Notes under the pieces: generated by a model
What the model saw: the letters and a program-made list of their open reading frames with translations, nothing else
Database searches by the model: none
Told to the model about the DNA's origin: nothing
Shown: positions 30,072-39,595 of the stretch, one piece after another
Numbering within the stretch: position 1 is the stretch's first letter
Layout of the letters: each line of letters starts with the position of its first letter
Assembly (NCBI RefSeq): GCF_001280505.1
Contig: NZ_LBIO01000037.1
Coordinates: 354,881 to 418,880 of the forward strand
Length of the DNA: 64,000 bases
Direction: 5' to 3'
Source: Mangrovimonas sp. TPBH4
GTDB lineage: Bacteria > Bacteroidota > Bacteroidia > Flavobacteriales > Flavobacteriaceae
Program-made: the position numbers and the translations under genes

Positions 30072-30815
30072 ATGACTTTTTCAGAACTTCAATCTAGAAT
30101 TAATGCTTCCAAACCATTGGATTTTGGCACTATCTTCAGTAATTGTATCGAGCTATTTAAAAAAGTATGGGTTCAAGGTCTCATCATGATTTTGATAACC
30201 ATTGCTATGTTGGCACCCTTCTATATAATAATGTATCTGCCAATGGTGGCAATGGGTATTTGGAATCCGGAAGCTTTTCAGGATAATCAAGTAAATCCAT
30301 TATTGATGGTTCCTTTTGTGGTGTTTATGTTGCTATTTGCTTTTTTTGCTATGGTCATTGCTTTTGGGCTTAAGGCATCCTTTTATCGTATTTGCAAGGC
30401 GAAAGATCTTGACTTGGTAGAAAAGGATGATTACTTCTATTATTTAAAGAAACCTTATTTGGTGAAAGTGGTAAAGTTGGCATTGATCAGTTATGGGATT
30501 TCCCTATTGGCTGCATTGTTATGTTTTTTGCCTATAATATATGTCATGGTGCCTATAACCCTAATGAATGTGATTTTTGCATTTAACCCAGAAATGGACG
30601 TTAGGGATATTGTGAAGTCCAGTTTTGATTTGGGAAATAAAAAGTGGCTCATCACTTTTGGATTAATTGTTATTTCAGGATTGTTTGCCGAAGTAATAGG
30701 GCTTGTGCTTTGTGGAGTTGGACTTTTGATAACGGCATCCTTTGCCTACTTGCCGGCATACTATATATATAAGGACAGTGTTGGTTTTGAGCCTCACGAA
30801 TTACCTTTTGAATAG
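30072..30815 (+). CDS. Multi-pass membrane protein of unknown function
   Basis: This 247-residue protein starts with a short amphipathic segment (LDFGTIFSNCIELFKKVW) and then has about five or six transmembrane helices (around 35-60, 75-105, 130-160 and 185-225). The start LDFGTIFSNCIELFKKVW is reminiscent of the membrane domain found near glycerophosphodiester phosphodiesterases, but no enzymatic motif is present. It is a single-gene unit with its own terminator, between miaB (divergent) and topA. Confidence 0.75.
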   Translation: MTFSELQSRINASKPLDFGTIFSNCIELFKKVWVQGLIMILITIAMLAPFYIIMYLPMVAMGIWNPEAFQDNQVNPLLMVPFVVFMLLFAFFAMVIAFGLKASFYRICKAKDLDLVEKDDYFYYLKKPYLVKVVKLALISYGISLLAALLCFLPIIYVMVPITLMNVIFAFNPEMDVRDIVKSSFDLGNKKWLITFGLIVISGLFAEVIGLVLCGVGLLITASFAYLPAYYIYKDSVGFEPHELPFE

Positions 30816-30844
30816 GCTATTTTCATTTGTTTTAGTTATAGTTG

Positions 30845-30876
30845 TAAAAGTCTGAATTTTTTCAGGCTTTTTTTTG
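30845..30876 (+). terminator. Terminator after the membrane-protein gene
   Basis: An inverted repeat aaagtctgaa/ttcaggcttt with one G-T type mismatch is followed by eight T residues. Confidence 0.75.
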
Positions 30877-30948
30877 TGATTCCAGAAAAATTGCGCAATA
30901 TCTGGGGGTTAAAAAATGTTAAATTAGGATGATATATTTTTTTTGATA

Positions 30949-30956
30949 TACATTTG
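30949..30956 (+). promoter_or_regulatory. -7 promoter element of topA
   Basis: TACATTTG is a perfect match to TAnnTTTG, 19 bp before the topA ATG at 30976. A -33 TTG at ideal spacing is not obvious. Its position inside the upstream in-frame codons supports the shorter topA start. Confidence 0.5.
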
Positions 30957-30975
30957 TAGCCTTAAAATAAGAAAA

Positions 30976-33465
30976 ATGGCAAAGAATTTAGTGATAGTTG
31001 AGTCCCCTGCAAAGGCCAAAACCATAGAGAAATTCCTAGGAAAAGACTTTAAGGTTGAGTCTAGTTTTGGACATATTGCAGATTTGCCTTCAAAGGAATT
31101 GGGGGTAGATGTTGATGGAGATTTTAAGCCAAAATATCTAGTGTCCAAGGATAAGAAAGATGTTGTTAAAAAACTGAAGACCTTAGCTGGGAAAGCAGAA
31201 ACGATATGGTTGGCGAGTGATGAGGACCGTGAAGGGGAGGCCATTGCATGGCACCTTGCTGAGACTTTAAAATTGGATAAGGCCAAGACCAAGCGTATCG
31301 TATTTCACGAGATTACCAAGACGGCCATTCAAAAGGCGATTGAAAATCCAAGGGGTATTGATTACGATTTAGTAGATGCACAACAAGCGCGTCGTGTGTT
31401 GGATAGAATTGTGGGTTATGAGTTGTCTCCTGTTTTATGGAGAAAGGTAAAAGGAGGTCTTTCGGCGGGAAGAGTGCAATCAGTGTCTGTAAGATTGATT
31501 GTAGAACGCGAACGCGACATCCAAAACTTTACTGCGGAAGCGTCTTTTAGAATAGATGCTGAGTTTTCAAATGAAGATGGGCAAGTTTTCAAGGCAAAAC
31601 TTCCGAAGAACTTCAGTACAAAAGAAGAGGCTTATGCCTTTTTGGAAGCCAATGTCAAAGCAGAGTTTAAAGTAGCTGATCTAGAGAAAAAGCCAGCCAA
31701 GAAATCACCGGCGGCACCATTTACTACGTCTACTTTGCAACAGGAAGCGGCTCGTAAATTATATTTTTCGGTAAGTAAAACGATGACCTTGGCACAGCGC
31801 CTTTATGAATCTGGGTTGATTACTTATATGAGAACGGATAGTGTGAACTTATCCGATGAGGCAAGAGCAGGAGCCCAAGCAGAAATTAATTCAGCTTACG
31901 GATCAGACTATAGTCAGCCAAGAAACTATAAAGGAAAGGCTAAAGGGGCGCAGGAAGCTCACGAGGCCATTCGTCCTACCGATTTTTCACGCCATTCCAT
32001 TAGTGTAGATAGAGATCAAGATCGTTTATACGACTTGATTTGGAAACGTGCCATTGCTTCCCAAATGAGTGAAGCCAAGTTGGAGCGTACCAATGTAAAG
32101 ATTAGTTCTTCTACTGATAGTCATGTGTTCACGGCTAATGGAGAGGTGATTACTTTTGACGGATTCCTGAAGGTATATTTGGAAGGAACCGATGATGAAG
32201 ATATTGAACAAGAAGGAATGTTGCCAGCACTTAAGGTGAATGAAACACTCCTTAATAATTATATAACCGCCACCGAACGCTATACAAGACCACCAGCCCG
32301 TTATACCGAAGCTTCATTGGTGAAGCAATTGGAGGAATTGGGTATTGGAAGACCGTCTACCTATGCGCCAACCATTTCTACCATTCAAAATAGAAATTAT
32401 GTTGAAAAAGGAAATATTGATGGAGTAGAAAGAGCTTATAGTCAGTTGAAGCTTCAAAACGGTTCGGTAAAGGAAAAAGCGCTTACTGAAAAAGTAGGTT
32501 CTGATAAAGGAAAATTGGTTCCCACTGATATCGGGATGATTGTAACTGATTTCTTGGTGAATCATTTCGAGACCATTTTGGATTACAACTTTACGGCAAA
32601 AGTTGAGGAAGACTTTGATGAGATTGCCGAAGGTAAAGTAGATTGGTCCAAAATGATGAAGGACTTCTACAAAGACTTTCATCCACAGGTGAAGGATGTC
32701 GAGGAAAACGCTGAGAGGGAATCTGGAGAACGTATTTTAGGTGTTGACCCTGCTACCGGGAAACAAGTGAGTGTACGTTTGGGGAAATTTGGCCCAATGG
32801 TGCAGATAGGAACTGTTGATGATGAAGAAAAACCACAGTTTGCTAGTTTGGCGCCAGACCAACAATTGAGTTCTATTACTTTTGAGGAGGCTATGGACTT
32901 GTTCCAATTGCCAAAAACTTTAGGTGAATTTGAGGGAGAAAGCATAGAAGTTAACAACGGACGTTTTGGACCCTATGTGAAATTTGGAAAATCTTTCGTA
33001 TCCTTGCCGAAAGGAATGGATCCCTTGAGTGTGGAATTTGATGATGCGGTTGAGCTAATAAAGGAAAAGCAAAAGGCAGACGCTCCTATATATATGTATC
33101 AAGATTTACCGGTACAAAAAGGTAAGGGGAGATTTGGACCATATATTAAATGGAACAATATGTTTATCAATGTTAATAAAAAGTATGACTGGGATAACCT
33201 TTCAGATACTGACATTGTTGAACTAATTGAAGATAAAATTCAAAAGGAAAAAGATAAGCTTATCCACGATTGGAAAGAGGAAGGCATTAGAGTAGAGAAG
33301 GCACGATGGGGTAGGCATAATGTTATTAAGGGGAAGGTAAAGGTAGAATTGCCTAAAACCGTGGATGTTTCAAAAATGACTTTGGAAGAAGCCCAAGGCA
33401 TTATAGAAAAGAATACGCCAAAGAAAAAAACTACTAGAAAAAAAACAGTAACCAAAAAGAAGTAA
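30976..33465 (+). CDS. topA: DNA topoisomerase I
   Basis: This 829-residue type IA topoisomerase starts MAKNLVIVESPAKAKTIEKF. It has the TOPRIM acidic residues (ASDEDREGEAIAWH), the active-site Tyr in LITYMRTDS, and GRPSTYAPT. At the C-terminus are repeated modules GRFGPYVKFG and GRFGPYIKW, the zinc-less topo C-terminal repeats, and a Lys-rich tail. It relaxes negative supercoils. An in-frame start 33 bp upstream is rejected because the MAKNL start is conserved and a promoter element overlaps the extension. Confidence 0.98.
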   Translation: MAKNLVIVESPAKAKTIEKFLGKDFKVESSFGHIADLPSKELGVDVDGDFKPKYLVSKDKKDVVKKLKTLAGKAETIWLASDEDREGEAIAWHLAETLKLDKAKTKRIVFHEITKTAIQKAIENPRGIDYDLVDAQQARRVLDRIVGYELSPVLWRKVKGGLSAGRVQSVSVRLIVERERDIQNFTAEASFRIDAEFSNEDGQVFKAKLPKNFSTKEEAYAFLEANVKAEFKVADLEKKPAKKSPAAPFTTSTLQQEAARKLYFSVSKTMTLAQRLYESGLITYMRTDSVNLSDEARAGAQAEINSAYGSDYSQPRNYKGKAKGAQEAHEAIRPTDFSRHSISVDRDQDRLYDLIWKRAIASQMSEAKLERTNVKISSSTDSHVFTANGEVITFDGFLKVYLEGTDDEDIEQEGMLPALKVNETLLNNYITATERYTRPPARYTEASLVKQLEELGIGRPSTYAPTISTIQNRNYVEKGNIDGVERAYSQLKLQNGSVKEKALTEKVGSDKGKLVPTDIGMIVTDFLVNHFETILDYNFTAKVEEDFDEIAEGKVDWSKMMKDFYKDFHPQVKDVEENAERESGERILGVDPATGKQVSVRLGKFGPMVQIGTVDDEEKPQFASLAPDQQLSSITFEEAMDLFQLPKTLGEFEGESIEVNNGRFGPYVKFGKSFVSLPKGMDPLSVEFDDAVELIKEKQKADAPIYMYQDLPVQKGKGRFGPYIKWNNMFINVNKKYDWDNLSDTDIVELIEDKIQKEKDKLIHDWKEEGIRVEKARWGRHNVIKGKVKVELPKTVDVSKMTLEEAQGIIEKNTPKKKTTRKKTVTKKK

Positions 33466-33479
33466 TAGGAGTACCATAA

Positions 33480-34646
33480 ATGAACTTTGATTTTCTAACC
33501 CCAATATCCGATGCTGTGCTAGCCCATGGCGAATTATTATCACAACAAGCACTAGGAAGAAAATTAAGGGTTCACTCCAAACAGAATGGCTTTCCAGATT
33601 TGGAAGGCGTAAAAATTGCCATTATTGGTGTTTTGGAAAACAGAAATGATGTCAATTTTATGGGGGAGATTGTTTCTTTTGATGCTGTTAGAACTTCGTT
33701 GTATAGTCTGTTTCCTGGAAATTGGTACACTACTATGGCCGATTTAGGAGATATTCTTCCTGGGGAAAAGGTTGAGGATACCTATTTTGCTTTACGAACC
33801 ACCGTAGGTATGTTGTTAGAAAAGCAAATCATACCTATTATATTGGGAGGTAGTCAGGATTTAACCTATGCCAACTATAGGGCCTATGATAATTATGCGC
33901 CTATGGTCAATATTGTAAATGTGGATAGCAATTTTGATTTGGGAGATGCCTCGCTTCCTATTAAGAACAACAGCTTTTTGGGTAAGATAATATTGGAAGA
34001 ACCTTTTAATTTGTTCAATTATTCTGCTGTAGGTTATCAAACCTATTTTAATTCGCAGGAGGAAATTGATCTTATGGAGAAGCTTTATTTTGAAGCCTAT
34101 CGTTTGGGGGAGATTTCCAATAATATAAGTTTGGTAGAACCGGTGATGCGAGATGCTAATATCGTTAGTGTCGATTTAAAATCGGTGAAAGCCTCAGAAC
34201 TTGGTTCAAATCAACGGTATTCTCCAAACGGATTGGATGGAAAGGAAATTTGCGCAGTTTCCCGATATGCAGGTATCAGTAACAAGGTGACCTCGTTTGG
34301 AATATATGAGTATAGACCGTCTAGTGACGATAGCGTGACGGCTATGTTAATGGCGCAAATGATATGGTATTTCGTCGAAGGTGTTAACTGTAGGGTGAAG
34401 GATGATGATTTTAAGAGTGATGTTAATTATCAGAAATTCAATGTGTTGGTAGAAGATGATGAGCTTATTTTCTTTAAAAGCATCAAAACTGGACGTTGGT
34501 GGATAGAAATACCTTTTTTACCAAATGTTAATAATAAATTGAAAAAGCATACGTTATTACCTTGCATGTACGAAGATTATATTGAAGCTACTCAGGGCAA
34601 AATACCGGAAAGATGGTATAAAGCCTATAAAAAGAATAGTTTTTAG
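33480..34646 (+). CDS. Arginase/formimidoylglutamase-fold protein lacking metal ligands
   Basis: This 388-residue protein aligns with the ureohydrolase (arginase, agmatinase, formimidoylglutamase) fold, but all three metal-binding motifs are altered. GGDHS reads GGSQD (~120), DAHxD reads DSNFD (~150), and SxDxD reads SVDLK (~230). The two manganese ions therefore probably cannot bind, and hydrolase activity is unlikely. It starts 15 bp after topA and is followed by gldK after a 196-bp gap. Automatic pipelines are likely to call it formimidoylglutamase. No hut genes are present here, so histidine degradation is not supported. Role unknown. Confidence 0.8.
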   Translation: MNFDFLTPISDAVLAHGELLSQQALGRKLRVHSKQNGFPDLEGVKIAIIGVLENRNDVNFMGEIVSFDAVRTSLYSLFPGNWYTTMADLGDILPGEKVEDTYFALRTTVGMLLEKQIIPIILGGSQDLTYANYRAYDNYAPMVNIVNVDSNFDLGDASLPIKNNSFLGKIILEEPFNLFNYSAVGYQTYFNSQEEIDLMEKLYFEAYRLGEISNNISLVEPVMRDANIVSVDLKSVKASELGSNQRYSPNGLDGKEICAVSRYAGISNKVTSFGIYEYRPSSDDSVTAMLMAQMIWYFVEGVNCRVKDDDFKSDVNYQKFNVLVEDDELIFFKSIKTGRWWIEIPFLPNVNNKLKKHTLLPCMYEDYIEATQGKIPERWYKAYKKNSF

Positions 34647-34842
34647 TATATTTACTTTTTGATTTTTTTAACACTTTATCATCGATGAAATGCAAAGTTT
34701 ATAGGATGAAATGCAAAAAAAATCAAAAAAAAATTGGTTTTTTGAAAATATATAGATATGTTTACAGCCTTTAAAAAAATACGCTCAGTGTTTTTTTGAA
34801 AAAAAATATAATTACAACTAAATAATTTAACCTCGAGTTTCT

Positions 34843-36207
34843 ATGAATATGAAGAAGTTTGCTTTATTAACCGCTGTATTGGCTCTATTACACAGTTGTA
34901 GCTCTGGTGACAGAGGAGAACTGGTAGGAGTTAAAGGAAAGAAATGGCATCCTGAAAAACCTTATGGTATGACCCTTGTTCCGGGAGGAGCATTCATCAT
35001 GGGTAAATCGGATGATGATCTGGCGGGTGTACAAGATGCACCAACCAAAACGGTGACCGTAAGGGCCTTTTATATGGACGAAACTGAAATCACTAACAGT
35101 GAGTATCGTCAGTTTGTGAATTGGGTACGTGACTCAATCGTAAGAACCAAGTTGGCGATCCTAGCCGATGAAATTGGTAAAACACCAGATGATGGTGGTA
35201 TTGGAGAGTTTGCATTTAAAGATGCAGATACTGCCGATATGAGTGTGTACGAAAAGTACATGTTGGATAACTATAGTGGTTTAGGTCCAACAGGATATGA
35301 AGGTAGAAAACTTAATAAGGATGTAGACCTTATTTTGGATACTAACGACTATCCTGATGAATACTACGCCGAGGTAATGGATACCATGTATCTACCTATC
35401 GAGGAATCCTATAATGGACAACGTACTTGGGACGTAACCAAGTTCAAGTTCCAATATACTTATATGGATATCGAAAAGGCTGCAAAAAACAGAAACCTTA
35501 GAAGAAGTGATGTACTTATTACTGATGAGGTTGCTGTATATCCGGATACTACCGCTTGGATTCGTGATTTTGCCTATTCATATAATGAGCCAATGCACAA
35601 TGACTATTTCTGGCATGATGCTTATGGAGCGTATCCAGTAGTTGGAGTGTCTTGGAAACAAGCAAATGCATTCTGTCAATGGCGTACTATTTATAAGAAT
35701 GGTTACCAAAAATCTAGAGGTAAAGCTCAGGTAAATAAATTCAGATTGCCATCTGAAGCAGAGTGGGAATACGCCGCTAGAGGTGGTCTTCAAGGAGCAA
35801 CTTTCCCTTGGGGTGGACCTTACACCAAAAATGATAGAGGATGCTTTATGGCAAACTTTAAACCATTACGTGGAGACTATGCAGCAGATCAAGCTTTGTA
35901 TACTGTTGAAGCGGATGCTTACGAGCCAAACGATTACAACCTATATAACATGGCAGGTAATGTGTCAGAATGGGTGCAAGGATCTTATGACCCAGCTTCA
36001 TACGAGCATTTCTCAACCATCAACCCTAATGTAAATGATGCTGCTAACGAACGTAAAGTAGTACGTGGGGGGTCTTGGAAAGATGTTGCATACTTCTTAC
36101 AGGTGAGCTCAAGAGATTATGAGTACGCAGATTCAGCAAGAAGTTATATCGGATTTAGAACCGTACAGGATTATATGGGAACTGAAGTAACCAATAATTC
36201 ACACTAA
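34843..36207 (+). CDS. gldK: Type IX secretion / gliding lipoprotein GldK
   Basis: This 454-residue lipoprotein (LLHSC-SSGD) has a formylglycine-generating-enzyme/SUMF1-like domain: MTLVPGGAFIMGKSDDD near residue 45, FRLPSEAEWEYAARGG near 305, MAGNVSEWVQG near 370, and GFRTV at the end. GldK forms the periplasmic ring with GldN under the outer membrane in the T9SS. It heads gldKLMN in the standard order. A long AT-rich leader (34647-34842) with no gene precedes it and should hold the promoter. Confidence 0.97.
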   Translation: MNMKKFALLTAVLALLHSCSSGDRGELVGVKGKKWHPEKPYGMTLVPGGAFIMGKSDDDLAGVQDAPTKTVTVRAFYMDETEITNSEYRQFVNWVRDSIVRTKLAILADEIGKTPDDGGIGEFAFKDADTADMSVYEKYMLDNYSGLGPTGYEGRKLNKDVDLILDTNDYPDEYYAEVMDTMYLPIEESYNGQRTWDVTKFKFQYTYMDIEKAAKNRNLRRSDVLITDEVAVYPDTTAWIRDFAYSYNEPMHNDYFWHDAYGAYPVVGVSWKQANAFCQWRTIYKNGYQKSRGKAQVNKFRLPSEAEWEYAARGGLQGATFPWGGPYTKNDRGCFMANFKPLRGDYAADQALYTVEADAYEPNDYNLYNMAGNVSEWVQGSYDPASYEHFSTINPNVNDAANERKVVRGGSWKDVAYFLQVSSRDYEYADSARSYIGFRTVQDYMGTEVTNNSH

Positions 36208-36285
36208 TCAAAACAATAAAATTTAATCTATTATTTAACCTACTTAAGTAATAATACATATTAACTTAAACTAAAAACAAAAATT

Positions 36286-36933
36286 ATGGCACAGTCAAAA
36301 GCAGGTAAGCGTTTTATGAACATGGCTTACGGATTAGGAGCATCAATCGTAATCATTGGAGCACTTTTTAAGATTACTCACTTCGAATTAGGACCACTTA
36401 CTGGTAACGTAATGTTAACTATCGGTCTTGTATCAGAAGCAATTATTTTCGCGATTTCAGCATTCGAACCAGTAGATGACGATTTAGATTGGTCTTTGGT
36501 TTACCCAGAATTGGCAGGTGGTAAGTCTTCACCAAAAGCTAAGAAAGAAGAAGCTAAAGATGCTGAAGGTCTTTTATCTAAGAAATTAGACAACTTATTG
36601 AAAGAAGCTAAAATTGATGGTGAACTTATGGCAAGTTTAGGAAACAGCATCAAAAACTTCGAAGGAGCTGCTAAAGGAATCAGCCCAACAGTAGATTCTA
36701 TCGCTGCAACTAAAAAGTATGGTGAAGAGTTGTCTCTTGCTGCATCTCAAATGGAGTCTTTGAACAGCCTTTACAAAGTACAATTAGAGAGCGTTAACCG
36801 TCAAGCGACAATTAACGAAGAAGCAGTAGAAAACGCAGCTAAACTTAAAGAACAAATGCAATCTTTGGCTTCTAACTTGTCTTCACTTAACGGTGTTTAC
36901 GGTGGTATGCTATCTGCTATGAACAAAAACTAA
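36286..36933 (+). CDS. gldL: Type IX secretion motor protein GldL
   Basis: This 215-residue inner-membrane protein has two transmembrane helices (~14-33 and ~41-60) around KITHFELGPLTGN, then a cytoplasmic helical region. The conserved Glu in the second helix (LVSEAIIFAISAFEP) fits its role as the stator of the proton-driven GldLM motor. The length matches flavobacterial GldL. Confidence 0.97.
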   Translation: MAQSKAGKRFMNMAYGLGASIVIIGALFKITHFELGPLTGNVMLTIGLVSEAIIFAISAFEPVDDDLDWSLVYPELAGGKSSPKAKKEEAKDAEGLLSKKLDNLLKEAKIDGELMASLGNSIKNFEGAAKGISPTVDSIAATKKYGEELSLAASQMESLNSLYKVQLESVNRQATINEEAVENAAKLKEQMQSLASNLSSLNGVYGGMLSAMNKN

Positions 36934-36988
36934 TTAGTTTTTTAGTCTAGAATTTTAAACAATTAACAACACAAAAAACTAATTAGAA

Positions 36989-38536
36989 ATGGCAGGAGGA
37001 AAATTATCTGCAAGGCAGAAAATGATTAACTTGATGTATTTGATCTTCATTGCGATGTTAGCATTGAATATGTCAAAAGAAGTACTTTCGGCTTTCGGTT
37101 TGATGAATGAAAAGTTGACCGAATCCAACGAGGCTTCTACTGAGAGAAATACACAGTTCATGAATGGTTTGGCGGCTAAGGTTGACGAACAACCAGCAAA
37201 GTATAAGCCTTTAAAAGCTGCTGCTGATCAAATTGATCAATTAGCAACTGGTTTGGATGCTTACATAACCAATCTTAAAACTGAAATGACCGCTAAGTTG
37301 GACGATCCTACTGAGTATGAGTCAATGGATAAAGGAGACTTCTTGGATAACCTTTGGTTTAAAGGTGATAAATTGAAACCAGAAGGAGAAGAATTCAAAG
37401 CTAAAATTGCTGAATTTAGAGATGGTGTGGTAGCTGTTTTGGAAGCAAACCCTATGACGGCTTCTATGGCGCCATCTGTTAAAGAGAAATTTGCTACTGA
37501 AGATGTAAAAAGAGGTGCTGGAACTGTAGAATGGTTAAGCCACAACTATAAAGGTTTCCCATTGGTAGCGTCTTTAACTAAATTGACTCAGATGCAAGCT
37601 GACGTTAAAACTACTGAAACTGAAGTATTACAGTCTATGTTAGGTGAGCAGCTTAAAGTGGAAGCTTCTTTAACAAACTTTGACGCTATTGTTGTACCGG
37701 ACAAAACTGCTTTCTTCTCAGGAGAAGAGTTTACAGGTAGAATCATCTTGGGTAAAAATGACAAAACGTTAAGAGCTGATAAAGTAATCATCAACGGTAA
37801 AGAATTACCTGCTGAAGCTATGCAAGCTGGACAAACTATGTTGAAGTTTGCTGCTGGTAATGTAGGTGAGCAAACAATTGAAGGTGAGTTCCAATTTAAA
37901 GAAGGAGATTCTATTATCTCTATTCCAGTAAAGAGTACTTACGCAGTTGTACCTAAACCAAACTCAGCAACAATTTCTGCTGACAAGATGAATGTTGTAT
38001 ACCGTGGTGTTGTAAACCCAATGACAATTTCTTTCGCTGGCGTGCCAGATAACAAAGTAACAGCGTCTGCTACAGGTTTATCTAAGGGATCTGGTGTTGG
38101 TAAATACAACATGAAGCCAGGTTCTGGTAGAGAAGTTACTATCAACGTTTCTGGAACTTTACCTGATGGTACTAAAGTTAGTGATAAGGCTACTTTCCGT
38201 ATTAAGGATATCCCTGCACCTACTGGTACTATTCGTGGAGAAGATGGAGTTGTTCCAATGCAACGTAACGGTTTAGAAATTTCTTCTGTTGGTGCTAAGT
38301 TGGATGATTTCGATTTCGATTTACCATTAAGTGTTTCTGGATTCAAGTTCAAAGTACCAGGGCAACCAACAATTACTGTTAACGGTAACAAATTAAATGA
38401 TAGAGCTAAATCTGCGTTGCGTAAAGCTAAGCGTGGAGATGCTGTTCAAATATTTGATATCAATGCTAAGATTACCAACAACTCATCATACAAGTTGAAA
38501 AAGGTATCTCCAGTAATTATCGAATTAACAAACTAA
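36989..38536 (+). CDS. gldM: Type IX secretion motor protein GldM
   Basis: This 515-residue protein starts MAGGKLSARQKMINLMYLIF with one transmembrane helix (~16-35), followed by long periplasmic Ig-like domains (D1-D4) ending in KVSPVIIELTN. In the GldLM motor the GldM shaft crosses the periplasm and contacts the GldKN ring. It is 55 bp after gldL. Length and order are typical. Confidence 0.97.
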   Translation: MAGGKLSARQKMINLMYLIFIAMLALNMSKEVLSAFGLMNEKLTESNEASTERNTQFMNGLAAKVDEQPAKYKPLKAAADQIDQLATGLDAYITNLKTEMTAKLDDPTEYESMDKGDFLDNLWFKGDKLKPEGEEFKAKIAEFRDGVVAVLEANPMTASMAPSVKEKFATEDVKRGAGTVEWLSHNYKGFPLVASLTKLTQMQADVKTTETEVLQSMLGEQLKVEASLTNFDAIVVPDKTAFFSGEEFTGRIILGKNDKTLRADKVIINGKELPAEAMQAGQTMLKFAAGNVGEQTIEGEFQFKEGDSIISIPVKSTYAVVPKPNSATISADKMNVVYRGVVNPMTISFAGVPDNKVTASATGLSKGSGVGKYNMKPGSGREVTINVSGTLPDGTKVSDKATFRIKDIPAPTGTIRGEDGVVPMQRNGLEISSVGAKLDDFDFDLPLSVSGFKFKVPGQPTITVNGNKLNDRAKSALRKAKRGDAVQIFDINAKITNNSSYKLKKVSPVIIELTN

Positions 38537-38606
38537 GATATTTTAGTTAGACAACAAACGTTTTATACGTAGAGACTCAGAAGTCCCAAACATTAAATGA
38601 TTTAAG

Positions 38607-39497
38607 ATGAAGATTAAGAATATTTTATTAACCGTTTTAGGAGTTGTTGCAACAACTGGGGCATTTGCTCAGGCAAATATCCTTAACGCTAAAACACCAG
38701 ACCAAATAGGAGTTAAAACAGAAGCTCAACTGGCATTGGATCATGACAGACCTTTAGAGTATGGTTATGTAGATGACAGAGATATTTTGTTTTCAAAAAT
38801 GACCTGGGAAAGAATCGTTTTAGATGAGCGTGCCAACTTCCCGCTTTACTACCCTGTAGATACTAACAACATTGGTAGTAACAGACGTTCTTTGTTTGAT
38901 GTAATCATGAAGAATGTAGCAAATGGTAATATTGAAAATGTTTATGCTGACTCTTATTTCACTGAAAAGCGTACGTTGAAAGATTTGGAAGGAGCCTTGA
39001 AATTGGTAGATACTACAGATCTAGGTTTTGAGCAATACAATGCAGAAGGTATCGTAGATCCTCAATACATTAGAAAAAGAGAAATCTCTTCTTATGATAT
39101 CAAGGAATACCGTATCAAAGGATTGTGGTATTTTGACAAAAGACAAGGTGAATTGCGTTACAGACTTTTAGGTATCGCTCCGGTTTGTCCAGATGTTAAC
39201 TTTATTGACGCAGAAATTCCTGATTTAGTTGAATTGTTTTGGGTATTCTTCCCAGAAGCTAGAACTGTTTTGCACGAAGCAAAATCGTTTAACAACAAAA
39301 ACAGTGCTGTGCCAATCTCTTTCGATCACTTGTTGAATTCTAGACGTTTCAATGGCTTTATGTATAAAGAAGAGAACGTTTATGGAGACAGAGAGGTGAA
39401 GGAGTATATTGCTGACAACGCATTAATGCAACTTTTGGAGTCTGACCGAATCAAAGAGAAGATTCGTAATTTCGAACAAGATATGTGGTCTTACTAA
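38607..39497 (+). CDS. gldN: Type IX secretion / gliding protein GldN
   Basis: This 296-residue exported protein has a signal peptide ending TGAFAQ. The central region (YGYVDDRDILFSKMTWERIVLDERANFPLYYP) and ELFWVFFPEARTVLHEAKSFN are hallmark GldN segments. It forms the periplasmic ring with GldK. It is the last gene of gldKLMN and is followed by a strong terminator. Confidence 0.97.
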   Translation: MKIKNILLTVLGVVATTGAFAQANILNAKTPDQIGVKTEAQLALDHDRPLEYGYVDDRDILFSKMTWERIVLDERANFPLYYPVDTNNIGSNRRSLFDVIMKNVANGNIENVYADSYFTEKRTLKDLEGALKLVDTTDLGFEQYNAEGIVDPQYIRKREISSYDIKEYRIKGLWYFDKRQGELRYRLLGIAPVCPDVNFIDAEIPDLVELFWVFFPEARTVLHEAKSFNNKNSAVPISFDHLLNSRRFNGFMYKEENVYGDREVKEYIADNALMQLLESDRIKEKIRNFEQDMWSY

Positions 39498-39520
39498 GGT
39501 AAATCACGATCAAATAAAAG

Positions 39521-39556
39521 AAAAAGCCCACTTTTGAAGTGGGCTTTTTCTTTTTT
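39521..39556 (+). terminator. Terminator of the gldKLMN operon
   Basis: A 13-bp perfect stem (aaaaagcccactt and its complement, loop ttg) is followed by a T-rich tract. Confidence 0.92.
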
Positions 39557-39560
39557 ATAG

Positions 39561-39590
39561 TTTGTAATTATTTTCAGGATATTAATTTTG
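39561..39590 (+). promoter_or_regulatory. Promoter of the FAD oxidoreductase gene
   Basis: TTTG (39561-39564), an 18-base spacer and a perfect TAATTTTG (39583-39590) match the Bacteroidota consensus. The -7 element ends only 5 bp before the ATG at 39596, so the transcript would have almost no leader. Confidence 0.7.
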
Positions 39591-39595
39591 TAGTT

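Noticed and set aside
30943..30975. Upstream start for topoisomerase I
   Set aside because: The extension overlaps a perfect -7 promoter element, and the family starts at MAKNLVIVESPAK.
34647..34842. Small gene or clear promoter upstream of gldK
   Set aside because: The stretch is very AT-rich with poly-A and poly-T runs. No ORF stands out and no pair of -33/-7 elements at the right spacing could be placed with confidence.
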